A stretch of DNA of 64,000 nucleotides from Stutzerimonas decontaminans (GCF_000661915.1 NZ_CP007509.1:1426001-1490000); one strand, 5' to 3'; numbered from the stretch's first letter, positions 17,868-29,678 are shown. Program-made: numbers and translations. Notes: generated by a model from the letters alone, not told the origin.

Positions 17868-18925
17868 CAGTGCTGTTTCAGGTTATTCAGCACGACGCGT
17901 TCAGCACCTTCCGCTGCGCTGGAGATCTCACCGATTACCCATGGCGATTCACCGGAAGCGCGCAGGTTGGCCAGTGCGGATTCGACCTGGTCCTGAGCGA
18001 CGCAGATGATCATGCCGACGCCACAGTTGAGCACGCGGTGCATTTCATGCTCGTCGACGTTGCCCTTTTCCTGCAGCCAGTCGAACACCGCCGGGCGGGT
18101 CCAGCTGGCCACGTCGATGATCGCCTGGGCGCCATCGGGCAGTACGCGCGGGATGTTGTCGAGCAGACCGCCGCCGGTGATGTGGGCCATGGCCTTGACC
18201 GCGCCGGTGTCCTTGATCAGCTTGAGCAGCGGCTTGACGTAGATGCGTGTGGGGGCCATCAGCAGTTCGGTCAGGTCCTTGCCGGCCAGCTGGGTGCTCT
18301 CGATGTCGACGCCGGCGACTTCGATGATCTTGCGGATCAGCGAGTAGCCGTTGGAATGCGGGCCGGAGGAGGGCAGCGCGATCAGCGCGTCACCGGCGGC
18401 GACTTTCGAGCCGTCGATGATCTCGCTCTTTTCCACTACACCGACGCAGAAGCCGGCGAGGTCGTAGTCCTCGCCCTCGTACATGCCAGGCATCTCGGCG
18501 GTTTCACCGCCGACCAGCGAGCAGCCGGCCAGTTCACAGCCGGCGCCGATGCCGGTGACCACGGTGGCGGCTACGTCGACGTTGAGCTTGCCGGTGGCGT
18601 AGTAGTCGAGGAAGAACAGCGGCTCGGCGCCGCACACCACCAGGTCGTTGACGCACATGGCGACCAGGTCCTGGCCGATGCTGTCGTGCTTGTTCAGATT
18701 CAGCGCCAGACGCAGCTTGGTGCCGACGCCGTCGGTGCCGGATACCAGCACCGGCTGCTTGTAGCCGGCCGGGATTTCGCACAGGGCGCCGAAGCCGCCA
18801 AGGCCACCCATAACCTCAGGTCGTGCGGTGCGCTTGGCCACGCCTTTGATGCGTTCGACCAGCGCTTCGCCTGCATCGATGTCGACGCCTGCGTCCTTGT
18901 AGCTGAGGGAGGGTTGCTTGCTCAT
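17867..18925 (-). CDS. purM: Phosphoribosylformylglycinamidine cyclo-ligase
   Basis: AIR synthetase, the fifth step of purine synthesis, 352 residues. Motifs: [15 protein letters not shown] near the N-terminus, [11 protein letters not shown] and [11 protein letters not shown] in the ATP site, and [21 protein letters not shown] core [11 protein letters not shown]. First gene of a purM-purN unit followed by two envelope genes. The upstream 368-bp gap holds a perfect GTTTGCGCAAAC palindrome that may be a regulatory site. Confidence 0.97.
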   Translation of the reverse strand: MSKQPSLSYKDAGVDIDAGEALVERIKGVAKRTARPEVMGGLGGFGALCEIPAGYKQPVLVSGTDGVGTKLRLALNLNKHDSIGQDLVAMCVNDLVVCGAEPLFFLDYYATGKLNVDVAATVVTGIGAGCELAGCSLVGGETAEMPGMYEGEDYDLAGFCVGVVEKSEIIDGSKVAAGDALIALPSSGPHSNGYSLIRKIIEVAGVDIESTQLAGKDLTELLMAPTRIYVKPLLKLIKDTGAVKAMAHITGGGLLDNIPRVLPDGAQAIIDVASWTRPAVFDWLQEKGNVDEHEMHRVLNCGVGMIICVAQDQVESALANLRASGESPWVIGEISSAAEGAERVVLNNLKQH

Positions 18926-19293
18926 AGAATCCGGACCTGTGAAAGGAGTGCGGGTGTCGACCGGTCAGTTGCATCCAAGTTTGCGCAAACGACTAGCCAA
19001 TCTGGTGTTGCCACCACAGAGGCCGATTGAACGCCGGTTTGCACGCCGGCGTAGCGTTTGCCACAGGTGTTGGATGCCGCGCTCGGACAAGCGCCGGAAC
19101 CGGTCTGCGGAAAGCGCGCGATTTTATCAGGCTTGCCGCACAGCGGCCATCCCGACTGCCGCGATGAGGCGGGGCCAGTGTGGGTACGACTTGGCCTTCT
19201 GTGCGGTAGGCGGTTGCCGCGTTTAGGGCGGCTGTTTAAGGTGTAGCGTTCTGTTCCCTTTACTTCCTGCCCCAGTGGCCTGCGAGAAACATC
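18926..19293. other. 368-bp divergent intergenic region, purM / DUF2066
   Basis: No convincing gene on either strand. It must carry the promoters of purM (minus) and the DUF2066 gene (plus). The clearest element is a perfect 12-bp palindrome at 18979-18990, about 54 bp before the purM start. A second imperfect dyad is visible around 19031-19050 (GCCGGTTTGCACGCCGGC). Confidence 0.6.
18979..18990. promoter_or_regulatory. Palindrome GTTTGCGCAAAC upstream of purM
   Basis: Perfect dyad with the CGCAAAC half-site seen in enterobacterial PurR boxes, located upstream of a purine operon. Whether this organism has a PurR-type regulator is not visible in the window, so the assignment as a purine operator is inference. 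Confidence 0.35.
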
Positions 19294-20355
19294 ATGCGCC
19301 TTATCTACCGACTACTTGTCCTGTGCCTCGCACTGGGCGCGGCCTTGCCCAGTCAGGCTGAACAGCTCAGAGGTCTGTACCAGGTGCGCGAGCCTGTCTC
19401 CGGTCAGCAGGCCGAGGAGCGTGCCGCAGCACTGCAGCGTGCTTTCGATACGCTGCTGCTGCGTTTGACCGGCGATGCTGAGGCCGGCAAGCGCCAGGCC
19501 GTCGCCGCGCTGCGGGAGGATCCGCAACAACTGATCAGCAAGTACGGTTACGAGGGTGAGCACATCGTTGTCGAGTTCGATCCGGGCACTACCGAGCGAA
19601 GCCTGCGCCGTGCCGGAGTGTCGCTATGGGGCACCAACCGACCGACGCTGCTGGCGTGGTGGTTGAATGAGCGGGTCGAGGGCACGCAGCTCCTGGGGGA
19701 CGGGCAAGACAGCGCGGCACCGTTGCGGGCCGCTGCGCAGCATCGTGGTCTGCCGTTGCGCCTGCCGCTAGCTGACCTTTCCGAGCAGCTAATGGCGACG
19801 CCGAACGCCTTCGGCGCCAATAGCCGCCAGGCCCTGGGCGATGCCTCCGAGCGCTATGACGCGGATGTTCTGCTGGCGGTCCTTGCCCGGGAGACCGATT
19901 CCGCCTGGCAAGCGCAATGGAGAGTCTGGCTCGATGACGAAGAGCGCGACGGCAAGGCTGAAGCCGAGACCCTCGAGGCGCTGGCCGATGCGGTGCTGCT
20001 GGCTGTCAGTCAGTATCTGGCACCGCGCTATGTGGTGGCCCCGGGGGCGGCATCGGATATCACCCTGGAAATCATCGGAGCCGACGTTGCCCGCTTTGCC
20101 GAGCTGGATCGGCTGCTCGAACCGTTCGGCGGCAGCCTGTTGCGGGTGGAAAGTGATCGCTTGGTTTACCGAGTAAACGCCAGTCCTGAGCAGCTGCGCG
20201 CGCAGTTGTCGCTGGCGCGGCTGCAAGAGGTCCCGGACGACGAGCCGCCGCTGGATGCGAATCAGCCAATGGGCGAACACGGTGGTGAAACAGGCGAATC
20301 TACCAGCGCGCCTGAGGCGGCCGAGGCGGGTACAGTGTTGCGTTTTCGCTGGTGA
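19294..20355 (+). CDS. DUF2066 exported protein
   Basis: 353 residues with a Sec signal (MRLIYRLLVLCLALGAALPSQA). The mature part has the DUF2066 pattern with an N-terminal LYQVREPVSGQQAEERAAALQRA-type segment (core REPVSGQQAEER) and DTLLLRLTGD. It sits between purM and perM-hda, its usual place in pseudomonads. The C-terminal 40 residues are acidic and low-complexity. Function unknown, probably periplasmic. Confidence 0.82.
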   Translation: MRLIYRLLVLCLALGAALPSQAEQLRGLYQVREPVSGQQAEERAAALQRAFDTLLLRLTGDAEAGKRQAVAALREDPQQLISKYGYEGEHIVVEFDPGTTERSLRRAGVSLWGTNRPTLLAWWLNERVEGTQLLGDGQDSAAPLRAAAQHRGLPLRLPLADLSEQLMATPNAFGANSRQALGDASERYDADVLLAVLARETDSAWQAQWRVWLDDEERDGKAEAETLEALADAVLLAVSQYLAPRYVVAPGAASDITLEIIGADVARFAELDRLLEPFGGSLLRVESDRLVYRVNASPEQLRAQLSLARLQEVPDDEPPLDANQPMGEHGGETGESTSAPEAAEAGTVLRFRW

Positions 20356-20412
20356 CCCAGCAGTACCCACTTAAATGTTTTTGGCGATCGCCCTGCAGGG
20401 AAGGCATTGAGC

Positions 20413-21510
20413 ATGACCGTGAATGATTCGAACCGCTGGCTGTGGCTGGCGGGCCTGTTGCTGTGCGTCTGGCTGGTCTACCTGCTTACGCCAATTCTCA
20501 CGCCCTTTCTGATCGGCATTCTGCTGGCCTATCTGGGCGATCCCTTGGTCGATCGTCTGGAGCGCTGGGGGCTTTCACGAACCTGGGGTGTGATCGCGGT
20601 ATTCGCCCTGTTCAGTCTGCTGATGCTGTTGATGCTATTGGTGCTGCTGCCCATGCTGGGCAAGCAGCTGGTGCGGCTCTACCAGCTGGCTCCGCTGACC
20701 CTCGACTGGTTGCAGCAACATGCGCTGCCATGGGTGCAGGCCCAGTTCGGTCTGGAGGAGAACTTCTGGCGCCTCGATCAGCTCAAGGCCGCCTTTTCCG
20801 CGCATCTGGGCAGCACCACCGATGTGCTCGGGATGATCCTCAGCCACGCCACGGCGTCGAGCCTGGCCCTGCTCGCCTGGATCGGCAATCTGCTGCTCAT
20901 TCCGGTGGTGAGCTTTTATCTGCTACGCGACTGGGATCTGATCATGCTCAAGCTGCGCAGTCTGCTACCGCGCAAGCGTGAGGGCATGGTGGTGCGATTG
21001 ATGAGCGAGTGCCATGAGGTGATCGGTGCGTTCCTGCGTGGTCAGTTGCTGGTCATGCTCGCGCTGGCCGTCATCTATGCGTCCGGCCTGATGCTGGTGG
21101 GGCTTGAGCTGGGGCTGCTCATCGGCGTGCTCGCCGGACTTGCCAGCATTGTGCCGTACATGGGCTTCGTCGTCGGAATCGGCGCGGCCGTGGTGGCTGT
21201 GCTGTTCCAGTTCGGGCTGGCACCGTACCCGTTGCTGGGTGTTGCGGCTGTGTTCACGGTGGGGCAAATGCTCGAAGGTATGCTGCTGACACCGTTGCTG
21301 GTCGGCGATCGGATCGGGCTGCACCCTGTGGCAGTGATCTTCGCCGTGCTCGCTGGTGGTCAGCTGTTCGGCTTCACGGGTGTGCTGCTGGCGCTACCCG
21401 TGGCGGCCGTGATCATGGTTCTGCTGCGCCATGTGCACGATCTCTATAAACTCTCGGACCTTTACGCCGAGCCCGCCGGTGCACCGGCCGAATCACCCAG
21501 CCAGCCATGA
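20413..21510 (+). CDS. perM: AI-2E/PerM family membrane transporter
   Basis: 365-residue inner-membrane protein with about seven to eight hydrophobic segments, of the UPF0118/AI-2E exporter family. The ATG at 20413 is favoured over a TTG at 20407 because AGGGAAGG lies at proper distance. Conserved stretches: LIPVVSFYLLRDWD, GLASIVPYMGF, GDRIGLHPVAVIFAVLAGG. It overlaps hda by 4 bp. Substrate unknown; AI-2 transport is only one member's role. A paralogue lies at 50872-51948. Confidence 0.88.
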   Translation: MTVNDSNRWLWLAGLLLCVWLVYLLTPILTPFLIGILLAYLGDPLVDRLERWGLSRTWGVIAVFALFSLLMLLMLLVLLPMLGKQLVRLYQLAPLTLDWLQQHALPWVQAQFGLEENFWRLDQLKAAFSAHLGSTTDVLGMILSHATASSLALLAWIGNLLLIPVVSFYLLRDWDLIMLKLRSLLPRKREGMVVRLMSECHEVIGAFLRGQLLVMLALAVIYASGLMLVGLELGLLIGVLAGLASIVPYMGFVVGIGAAVVAVLFQFGLAPYPLLGVAAVFTVGQMLEGMLLTPLLVGDRIGLHPVAVIFAVLAGGQLFGFTGVLLALPVAAVIMVLLRHVHDLYKLSDLYAEPAGAPAESPSQP

Positions 21511-22211
21511 AACCCATCCAGCTTCCCCTAGGCGTCCGCTTGCGCGACGACGCTACCTTCGCCAACTTCTATCCCGGCGCCAATGCCGCGGCGCTCGGCT
21601 ATGTGGAACGGCTGTGCTCGCCGGCCGCCGGCTGGTCCGATGAGCTGATCTACCTATGGGGGCAAGCCGGCGTTGGCCGCAGCCACCTGTTGCAGGCTGC
21701 TTGTCTGCGGGTGGAGGAGCGCGGCGAGCAGGCCGTTTATCTGCCGCTCGCCGAGGTAGTCGAATACGGCCCGGCCTTGCTGGATAACCTGGAGCAATGC
21801 GAGCTGGTCTGTTTGGATGATCTGGACGCGGTCGCGGGGGACGCGGTTTGGGAGGAGGCGCTGTTTCACCTGTTCAACCGCTTGCGTGATGCTGGTCGGC
21901 GGCTGTTGCTGGCGGCGAGTGCCTCACCGCGCGAGGTGGCAGTCAATCTGCCTGACCTCAAGTCGCGCCTGAGTCTGGCGCTGGTGTTCCAGCTCCAGCA
22001 GCTATCCGACGAGGACAAATTGCGCGCGCTGCAGCTGCGTGCCTCACGTCGTGGGCTGAACCTTCCAGACGATGTTGGCCGCTTCATCCTGACCCGCGGC
22101 TCGCGCAGCATGAATGCGCTGTTCGAACTGCTCGATCAGTTGGACCAAGCGTCGCTGCAGGCACAGCGCAAGCTGACCATTCCCTTTCTCAAGGAAACGC
22201 TCGGCTGGTAG
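21507..22211 (+). CDS. hda: DnaA inactivator Hda
   Basis: AAA+ protein related to DnaA, 234 residues, that together with the DNA-loaded beta clamp triggers hydrolysis of DnaA-bound ATP and so limits re-initiation. The N-terminal clamp-binding motif is QLPLGVRL (residues 5-12). The P loop GQAGVGRSH (52-60) has Arg in place of the usual Lys, as in other Hda proteins. Walker B is LVCLDDLDAV. Coupled to perM by an ATGA overlap, the standard pseudomonad order. Confidence 0.95.
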   Translation: MKPIQLPLGVRLRDDATFANFYPGANAAALGYVERLCSPAAGWSDELIYLWGQAGVGRSHLLQAACLRVEERGEQAVYLPLAEVVEYGPALLDNLEQCELVCLDDLDAVAGDAVWEEALFHLFNRLRDAGRRLLLAASASPREVAVNLPDLKSRLSLALVFQLQQLSDEDKLRALQLRASRRGLNLPDDVGRFILTRGSRSMNALFELLDQLDQASLQAQRKLTIPFLKETLGW

Positions 22212-22223
22212 CCGGCTGGCGCT

Positions 22224-22248
22224 GGCGGAGCGCCTCTAGGCGCCCGCC
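22224..22248. terminator. Hairpin between convergent hda and DUF2069 gene
   Basis: Strong GC stem (GGCGG-A-GCGCCT paired with AGGCGCCCGCC, one bulged A, 2-nt loop) in the gap between convergent genes. No T tract. Confidence 0.45.
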
Positions 22249-22262
22249 GATGCCGCCTTTCT

Positions 22263-23621
<1,359 letters not shown>

Positions 23622-23782
23622 TTGTAGTTGCGTCTCGCTGGAAGAGGTGGCCATTCTAACCCTCATCGGGGCGCTGGCCGAAATGTGCCGCTCTGTTGAT
23701 TCGGGTGTATCGGTCGATCCGGGTCCTTTTGCTCGTGAAGCTGTCGAATCCATGGCACAAGGCAGTCCTGTAAGGAGAGGGG

Positions 23783-25015
23783 ATGCATCAGCGCATCGAC
23801 AACATGCTTGAATTTGCCCGTTTTCTGGTCCGACGATTTCTGACGGATCAGGGGCCTCAAAGCGCTGCGGCTTTGACCTACACCACGCTATTCGCTGTAG
23901 TGCCGATGATGACCGTCACCTTCGCCATGCTATCGGCAATCCCCGCGTTCAAGGGGGTCGGCGAACAGATCCAGTTCTACATCTTCAACAACTTCATTCC
24001 CTCTACCGGTGCGACCATTCAGGAATACCTGCTCGCCTTCACCAGTCAGGCGCGGCAGCTCACCTGGTTCGGTGTGGGGTTTCTCATGGCGACCGCCTTG
24101 ATGATGCTGCTCACCATCGAGAAGGCTTTCAACACCATCTGGCGTGTTCGGCAGCCGCGCCGAGGGGTGTCCAGCTTTCTGCTGTACTGGGCGATTCTCA
24201 GTTTAGGCCCTTTGTTATTGGGCGCGGGTTTTGCCACTAGCACCTACATTGCTTCGCTCTCGTTGATTTCCGGGCCATATGCGCTAATCGGTGTCGGTAC
24301 GCTGATCAAGGTGATGCCACTGCTGCTCAGCGTGGCGGCCTTCACGCTGATTTATGCTGCCGTGCCCAATACCCGCGTTCCGCTGCGTCACGCCCTCGTG
24401 GGCGGTGGCTTCACTGCGGTTTTGTTAGAGGCGGCTAAGCAACTATTCGGCGTGTATGTCAGTTATTTCCCTAGCTATCAGCTGATCTATGGCGCGTTCG
24501 CCGCCGTTCCGTTGTTCCTGCTGTGGGTCTATCTGTCCTGGATGGTCGTGCTTTTCGGTGCCGAGCTGGTATGTGGTCTTTCCTCGTCGCAGCAATGGCG
24601 GCGGCGACCGCTGCCGCGCTTGCTGGTGATGCTGATGCTCTTGCGTAATCTGCATCGTCGTCAGCAGGAGGGACGGGAGCTTCATTTGCGCGATCTGCAC
24701 AAGGCCGGCCTGCGTCTGCCGGAAGATGAATGGGACGACATTCTTGGGTTTTTCGAACAGGAGCAGCTTGTCTGCCGAACTGGTTCGGGAGGCTGGGTGC
24801 TCTGTCGTGATCTGAACCATTACAGTCTTGATCAGCTGCTGCGTTGCAACCCTTGGCCACTGTCGGCGCGTGTCGAGCTACCCGACCAGCTCGACGAACC
24901 CTGGTATCCAACGCTGCGTCGTTCTCTGGAGTTGCTGCAGCAGGAGCAGGCCAATCTGTTCGGTGGCAGCCTGGCCGACTGGCTGCAGGCCGGCGGTGAC
25001 AAAAATCGTCAGTAA
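23783..25015 (+). CDS. YihY/BrkB-family inner-membrane protein
   Basis: 410 residues. The first 280 or so hold about six membrane segments with the YihY signature [16 protein letters not shown] and [17 protein letters not shown]. The last 120 residues are a soluble domain with a winged-helix look ([22 protein letters not shown] core LHKAGLRLP). Formerly annotated as ribonuclease BN by mistake in E. coli. Function in the envelope unknown. It starts after AAGGAGAGGGG. Confidence 0.88.
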   Translation: MHQRIDNMLEFARFLVRRFLTDQGPQSAAALTYTTLFAVVPMMTVTFAMLSAIPAFKGVGEQIQFYIFNNFIPSTGATIQEYLLAFTSQARQLTWFGVGFLMATALMMLLTIEKAFNTIWRVRQPRRGVSSFLLYWAILSLGPLLLGAGFATSTYIASLSLISGPYALIGVGTLIKVMPLLLSVAAFTLIYAAVPNTRVPLRHALVGGGFTAVLLEAAKQLFGVYVSYFPSYQLIYGAFAAVPLFLLWVYLSWMVVLFGAELVCGLSSSQQWRRRPLPRLLVMLMLLRNLHRRQQEGRELHLRDLHKAGLRLPEDEWDDILGFFEQEQLVCRTGSGGWVLCRDLNHYSLDQLLRCNPWPLSARVELPDQLDEPWYPTLRRSLELLQQEQANLFGGSLADWLQAGGDKNRQ

Positions 25016-25163
25016 GGGAAGGGATTGCGCAAGCGTGGAGTCTCGATTGCTCTTGATAGGGTGACCCGCAAAGCGCTTAACCACACATAGCTGCGCGTGC
25101 GAGCCGCTAGTTCAGTGCTGGCACGCTTTTGGCTATAGCCTGGATGGTTGGGAGGAAGGCGTG

Positions 25164-25367
25164 ATGAAAGGCAAGCGCAGCATCATTCTATATTTGCATC
25201 AGCGAGCGCCAGACGCAGCGCTCGAGGCGTTGAATCGCCTTACCGGCCTGCAATTCACGCACTGGCCCGAGTCGCTTGTGGATCGGCTCGCTAAGCAGGA
25301 CGCTATATCGCCCGCGTCAGGCTCTGTGCAGCCGGAACCGAAAAAGGTCCGGCTGACTCAGGCCTGA
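25164..25367 (+). CDS. Small hypothetical protein
   Basis: 67 residues, ATG at 25164 with GGAGGAAGGC upstream (GTG at 25161 adds one residue). It begins MKGKRSIILYLHQRAPDAAL. Basic, no membrane segment. Its 3' end overlaps by 10 bp the end of the next gene on the other strand. No family recognised. Confidence 0.6.
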   Translation: MKGKRSIILYLHQRAPDAALEALNRLTGLQFTHWPESLVDRLAKQDAISPASGSVQPEPKKVRLTQA

Positions 25368-25750
25368 ATTGCGTTCATCTCGGCGGCGGCGGGTTCGACC
25401 GGATGGACGAACAGTTCTTCGACCGTGATCGCTGCGACCGCTGCTGCTGGTCGCAGGTGAACTTGGAGGTCTTCGATCTTGTGCCGGACCGGTAGTCGCG
25501 CGATCCCCGACAGCAGAATCTTTCCAGCCCCATCGGTTCGCCCGTGATCGATGGCAGCCTCGCGATGTTGCTGGCCGTCACGGTATTTGGCGACAAGTGA
25601 CACTGCCAGCCCTGCGTGCCCCTGCAGTTGCAGCCAACTGGCGACATTGAACTCCGTGACGCGGCCGTCGTATGTGGTGAGGGCAATGGCTGCTTGCTCG
25701 ACGATCCGCGAGGGTACGCTACCGATCAGTTTGTCGTGGAGTTGGGGCAT
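25358..25750 (-). CDS. Hypothetical protein
   Basis: 130 residues if started at the ATG at 25750; the frame stays open to 25819. The sequence has regular beta-rich stretches (AIALTTYDGRVTEFNV, AGLAVSLVAKYRDG) suggestive of a compact domain, and a C-terminal AAVAAITVEELFVHPVEP. No signal peptide. Its place between the YihY gene and a TlpA-like gene is the usual location of a conserved pseudomonad unknown. Function unknown. Confidence 0.6.
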   Translation of the reverse strand: MPQLHDKLIGSVPSRIVEQAAIALTTYDGRVTEFNVASWLQLQGHAGLAVSLVAKYRDGQQHREAAIDHGRTDGAGKILLSGIARLPVRHKIEDLQVHLRPAAAVAAITVEELFVHPVEPAAAEMNAIQA

Positions 25751-25973
25751 GATTTCGTCACTGGCATACGGTGAAAGGTGCGGAATTATAGACAGCGCTA
25801 ACGCGGCAAAACTGTGCACTTGAGCGCCGCGGCACGTGATCAGAATCGCAGAACAGCAAAAACGCGACGGTTACTTGGCGCTGCTTGCCGTTGCGTCAGG
25901 ATATGGCTCGCCAGGCGTGCCTCGGGCGCAGGGGACGCGGTATGCTCCGAGCGCTTCGATAAGAGAAATTCCC

Positions 25974-26432
25974 ATGGCCAAACCACTTGTTTCGTTCTTG
26001 ATCCTGTCTGCCTGTCTGCTTCTGTCCGCCTGCGAGAAGGACTGGGGCGTCGATCAGCACGGACGTGAAATCACGGCAGCACAAATGCAGGGACAATGGC
26101 TGTTGATCAACTATTGGGCTGAATGGTGCGGACCCTGCCGTACCGAGATACCGGAACTGAATGCGTTGGCAGAAAGCGAGCAGGGGCTGGCAGTGCTTGG
26201 TGTGAACTTTGATGAGCTGCGCGGCGAGGAGCTTGCTCAGGCTGCCGAGGCGCTGGGGATTCGCTTTCGCGTGCTCAGCGACGACCCTGCCGAGCGACTG
26301 CAGCTTTCGCGCAGCGAAGTGCTGCCGGTTACCTATCTGGTCGACGACAAAGGCGTTGTGCGAGAGCGCCTGGTTGGCGAGCAGACCTCCGAAGGAATAC
26401 TCGCGCATCTTGCTCGGCTGAAAGGCGAGTAG
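25974..26432 (+). CDS. TlpA-like thioredoxin lipoprotein
   Basis: 152 residues from ATG at 25974, giving a lipoprotein signal with LLSAC (Cys20) followed by Glu-Lys, so it is probably not retained in the inner membrane by an Asp+2 signal. The redox motif WCGPC is at residues 51-55 and a cis-proline VLPVTYLVDD follows. Expected to reduce or maintain periplasmic thiols, for example in cytochrome c or protein disulfide handling. The longer frame from 25836 lacks a ribosome site. Confidence 0.88.
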   Translation: MAKPLVSFLILSACLLLSACEKDWGVDQHGREITAAQMQGQWLLINYWAEWCGPCRTEIPELNALAESEQGLAVLGVNFDELRGEELAQAAEALGIRFRVLSDDPAERLQLSRSEVLPVTYLVDDKGVVRERLVGEQTSEGILAHLARLKGE

Positions 26433-26442
26433 TGCGAGCGCC

Positions 26443-27015
26443 CTAAGGTTTGACGTACCAGAAGTCCTGCCAGAACCCGATCACCTTGGCGGGGTAGCGG
26501 TTCTTGCCCAGGCTTCCGTTATAGCGCGCCAGTGCCCGGTTGATGTCGCCGTTTTCCTTCTTCAGGTAGTAGCTAAGGATGGTGCAGCCGTAGCGAAGAT
26601 TGGTCGCATTGTCGGTAAGGTTGTCCTGCGGGCGCCCCAGTTCGGCTTTCCAGAATGGCATTACCTGCATCATGCCCTGGGCGCCGACGCTGGAAATGGC
26701 GAAGCGATCGAACAGGCTTTCGGCATGAATCAACGCCAACACCAGCTCGGGCTTCAGCCCCGCCTTGCTTGCCTCGCGATGCACAAGTCGGAGAATCGAC
26801 AATCGTTCTTCGGCGTCTGGTACGTAGCGCTTGAGGCGACCAGACATGTCCACCAGCCAGACCTCCGCATCGAAGCGATCCTGGAAACTGTCCGCTTCGG
26901 CAACGGTTCGTTGCATGAGGTCACGCAGCTCGGGTTCCGGAGCTTGGCGGATGTTGGCGGTTACCGGCAGGGCATACGCAAGCAGCAGGGCGAGTAGAAG
27001 AACGGGCGTCTTCAT
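26443..27015 (-). CDS. Lytic transglycosylase (SLT domain)
   Basis: 190 residues with a signal peptide (ends PVTA, residue 20). The goose-type SLT domain carries the catalytic glutamate Glu99 in ALIHAESLFDRFA and the conserved GAQGMMQVMP and ALARYNGSLG. It should cleave peptidoglycan glycan strands in the periplasm with formation of anhydromuramic ends. Immediately downstream (5 bp) of a lipoprotein gene on the same strand. Confidence 0.9.
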   Translation of the reverse strand: MKTPVLLLALLLAYALPVTANIRQAPEPELRDLMQRTVAEADSFQDRFDAEVWLVDMSGRLKRYVPDAEERLSILRLVHREASKAGLKPELVLALIHAESLFDRFAISSVGAQGMMQVMPFWKAELGRPQDNLTDNATNLRYGCTILSYYLKKENGDINRALARYNGSLGKNRYPAKVIGFWQDFWYVKP

Positions 27016-27020
27016 CGGTT

Positions 27021-27953
27021 TCAGTTCCCGCTGCTGCCTTCGATCAGGCTTTGCAGAAACTGCTGCTGCAGCTCCGGGTCATTGCGGGTCAGCTCGATGA
27101 GACTTTGCTCCAGCTCACTGGCTTCCTCCTCCAGGCCCAATTCAGACAGGCGTCGGACGCGATGCACCCATTGCGCTACATCGTCGCCTTCGAGGTCATC
27201 GAAGATCAGGTCATGGGCTTCCTGTAGTTTGCCGCGCAGCTTATGGCTGACCAGCAGCGTAGCGTCGGCGCGAGTGCCGTCTTGGCGGTCCTCCACCGTT
27301 AACTGCAGCTTGCCCAGGTGCGCAATATCCTGATCGGCGAACGGGCCGTCGAGAAGATTCAGGCGCAGAACTCCGTGGCGATCAGTCGAGAGTTCGTGGG
27401 TATGCGGGCCAGCCATGACTGCCACCGGTCGCTCGGCCCAGGGCAGGCTGGTGTACTCGAGTCGCGCATCCCGCCGCTGTTCATTGAGGCTCGTCAGGTT
27501 CTGCTGCGAGCGCCCGTTGGACTCGACGTTCATGAATGGGTTGATGCCCGCGAAGCCGTAGCTGATCCAGCCCCGGGTGGCGCTCTCGGGTATGTTGCCG
27601 AGCATCACGACGTTGAGCACGTTAGCGCCGACACCGGCGACCACGGCGACGACACCCATGGGTATTTCGTAAAGCTCGCGCCAGGGTTGGTAGGGCGTGT
27701 AGCGATCGTAACGACGCGTGACTTCGAAGTCGGTAACTTCGAAGGTCTTCTGCTCCTGTACGCGGATACGTCGTTGCGGTAGCTCGAGTACCTGCGGCTC
27801 GCCGAGCTCGATACGCAGGCTATGGTCAAGCAGTTTGCGCTCCGTGCGCGCCTCGTGCTCGCTGCGTTGCGGCAAGTGGTTGGCGCAGCCACCTAGGAGC
27901 AGCGCCGCACCAAGGGCGACGCTGGTTGAAACGACAACACGTCGGTTGAGCAT
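27021..27953 (-). CDS. Hypothetical lipoprotein
   Basis: 310 residues beginning with a lipoprotein signal ending LLLGGC (Cys23). One internal hydrophobic stretch (MGVVAVVAGVGANVLNVVML core) could be a second membrane contact. The C-terminal 80 residues are acidic and helical (LEEEASELEQSLIEL). No family recognised. It lies between proS and the transglycosylase on the same strand, so a role in the envelope is likely. Confidence 0.75.
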   Translation of the reverse strand: MLNRRVVVSTSVALGAALLLGGCANHLPQRSEHEARTERKLLDHSLRIELGEPQVLELPQRRIRVQEQKTFEVTDFEVTRRYDRYTPYQPWRELYEIPMGVVAVVAGVGANVLNVVMLGNIPESATRGWISYGFAGINPFMNVESNGRSQQNLTSLNEQRRDARLEYTSLPWAERPVAVMAGPHTHELSTDRHGVLRLNLLDGPFADQDIAHLGKLQLTVEDRQDGTRADATLLVSHKLRGKLQEAHDLIFDDLEGDDVAQWVHRVRRLSELGLEEEASELEQSLIELTRNDPELQQQFLQSLIEGSSGN

Positions 27954-27962
27954 GATTTCCGA

Positions 27963-29678
27963 TCAGCGATGAGCACGCGAGTTGATGAAAGACAGAATGT
28001 CAGCAGTCGCGACTGGTTGAGGCTGGGCATCGCGACGGTGCTTGTACTCCAGGGCGCCGTCGGCTAGTCCGCGATCACTGATTACGATGCGATGGGGGAT
28101 GCCGATCAGCTCCATGTCGGCGAATTTGACGCCGGGACTGGTCTTTTTGTCACGATCATCGAGTAGCACTTCGTAACCTGCTGCGGTGAGCTCGGCGTAC
28201 AGCCGGTCGGTGGCCTCGCGAACCGCCTCGTTTTCATACTTCATGGGCACCAGGGCGATCTGGAACGGTGCGAGTGCGTCGGGCCAGAGAATGCCGCGGT
28301 CATCGTAGTTCTGCTCTATCGCCGCTGCCACCACACGGGAGACGCCGATGCCGTAGCAGCCCATGATGAGCGTGGCCGGCTTGCCGTTCTCGCCCATCAC
28401 CTGGCAGTTCATGGCCTCGCTGTACTTGGTGCCCAGCTGGAAGATGTGCCCGACTTCGATGCCACGCTTGATGACCAGGCTGCCCTGGCCGTCAGGGCTA
28501 GGATCGCCAGCCACGACGTTGCGCAAATCAGCGATCTGCGGCAGCGGCAGATCGCGTTCCCAGTTCAGGCCGAAATAGTGCCTGTCGTCGACATTGGCGC
28601 CAGCGCCGAAATCGCTCATCAGTGCGACAGAGCGATCAATCACGCAGGGGATTGGCAGGTTCAGTGGTCCGAGCGAGCCGGGGCCGGCGCCGATGGCAGC
28701 GCGGATTTCCGCTTCGGAGGCGAACACCAGTGGGCTAGCGACCTGCTCGAGGTTCGCGGCCTTGATTTCATTGAGTTCATGGTCGCCGCGCACGATCAAG
28801 GCGATCAGCTGGCCCTTTTCGACGCCATGGACCACCAGCGTTTTAACAGTCTTCTCGATGGCCAGATCAAACTGCTCAACCAGCTCGATGATTGTCTTGG
28901 CGTTCGGTGTATCGACCAAGCGCAGCTCCTCGCTGGCCGCTCCACGTTCGGTTTCGCGCGGAATGGCTTCGGCCTTCTCGATATTGGCGGCGTAGTCGGA
29001 GGTATCGCTGAAGGCGATGTCATCCTCGCCAGACTCTGCCAATACGTGAAATTCGTGGGAGCCGGTTCCGCCAATGGAGCCGGTGTCCGCCTGCACGGGA
29101 CGGAAGTCGAGGCCGAGGCGAGTGAAGACGTTGCAGTACGCCTGATGCATGCGATCGTAGGTTTCCTGCAGCGACTCCTGAGACAGGTGGAAGGAATAGG
29201 CATCCTTCATCAGGAATTCGCGACCACGCATAAGGCCGAAACGTGGGCGGATCTCGTCGCGGAACTTGGTCTGAATCTGGAAGAAGTTGATCGGCAACTG
29301 CTTGTAGCTGTGGAGCTCATTGCGTGCCAGGTCGGTAATGACCTCTTCATGGGTCGGGCCGACACAGAACTCCCGGTTGTGGCGATCCTTCAGTCGCAGC
29401 AGCTCCGGGCCGTACTGTTCCCAGCGACCGGATTCCTGCCAAAGCTCAGCTGGCTGGATAGCGGGCATAAGCACTTCCAAGGCGCCAGCCTTATTCATTT
29501 CCTCGCGAACGATGGCCTCGGCCTTGCGCAGCGCGCGCAGTCCCATCGGCATCCAGGTATAGAGGCCGGAAGCCAGCTTGCGGATCATTCCGGCACGCAG
29601 CATCAGCTGGTGGCTGATGACCACTGCATCAGATGGGGTTTCTTTGAGGGTCGAGAGCAGGAACTGACTGGTGCGCAT
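27963..29678 (-). CDS. proS: Prolyl-tRNA synthetase, bacterial type
   Basis: Class II synthetase, 571 residues. Motif 2 ([19 protein letters not shown] core) and motif 3 are in place, with the INS editing domain of about 180 residues inserted between them (around [20 protein letters not shown] to [12 protein letters not shown], short cores quoted). The INS domain clears Ala-tRNA(Pro); Cys-tRNA(Pro) is left to YbaK, also in this window. Confidence 0.97.
   Translation of the reverse strand: MRTSQFLLSTLKETPSDAVVISHQLMLRAGMIRKLASGLYTWMPMGLRALRKAEAIVREEMNKAGALEVLMPAIQPAELWQESGRWEQYGPELLRLKDRHNREFCVGPTHEEVITDLARNELHSYKQLPINFFQIQTKFRDEIRPRFGLMRGREFLMKDAYSFHLSQESLQETYDRMHQAYCNVFTRLGLDFRPVQADTGSIGGTGSHEFHVLAESGEDDIAFSDTSDYAANIEKAEAIPRETERGAASEELRLVDTPNAKTIIELVEQFDLAIEKTVKTLVVHGVEKGQLIALIVRGDHELNEIKAANLEQVASPLVFASEAEIRAAIGAGPGSLGPLNLPIPCVIDRSVALMSDFGAGANVDDRHYFGLNWERDLPLPQIADLRNVVAGDPSPDGQGSLVIKRGIEVGHIFQLGTKYSEAMNCQVMGENGKPATLIMGCYGIGVSRVVAAAIEQNYDDRGILWPDALAPFQIALVPMKYENEAVREATDRLYAELTAAGYEVLLDDRDKKTSPGVKFADMELIGIPHRIVISDRGLADGALEYKHRRDAQPQPVATADILSFINSRAHR

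Noticed and set aside
17621..19030. 469-codon open frame on the plus strand
   Set aside because: Antisense to purN and purM; composition is that of a mirror frame (His, Asp, Val-rich).
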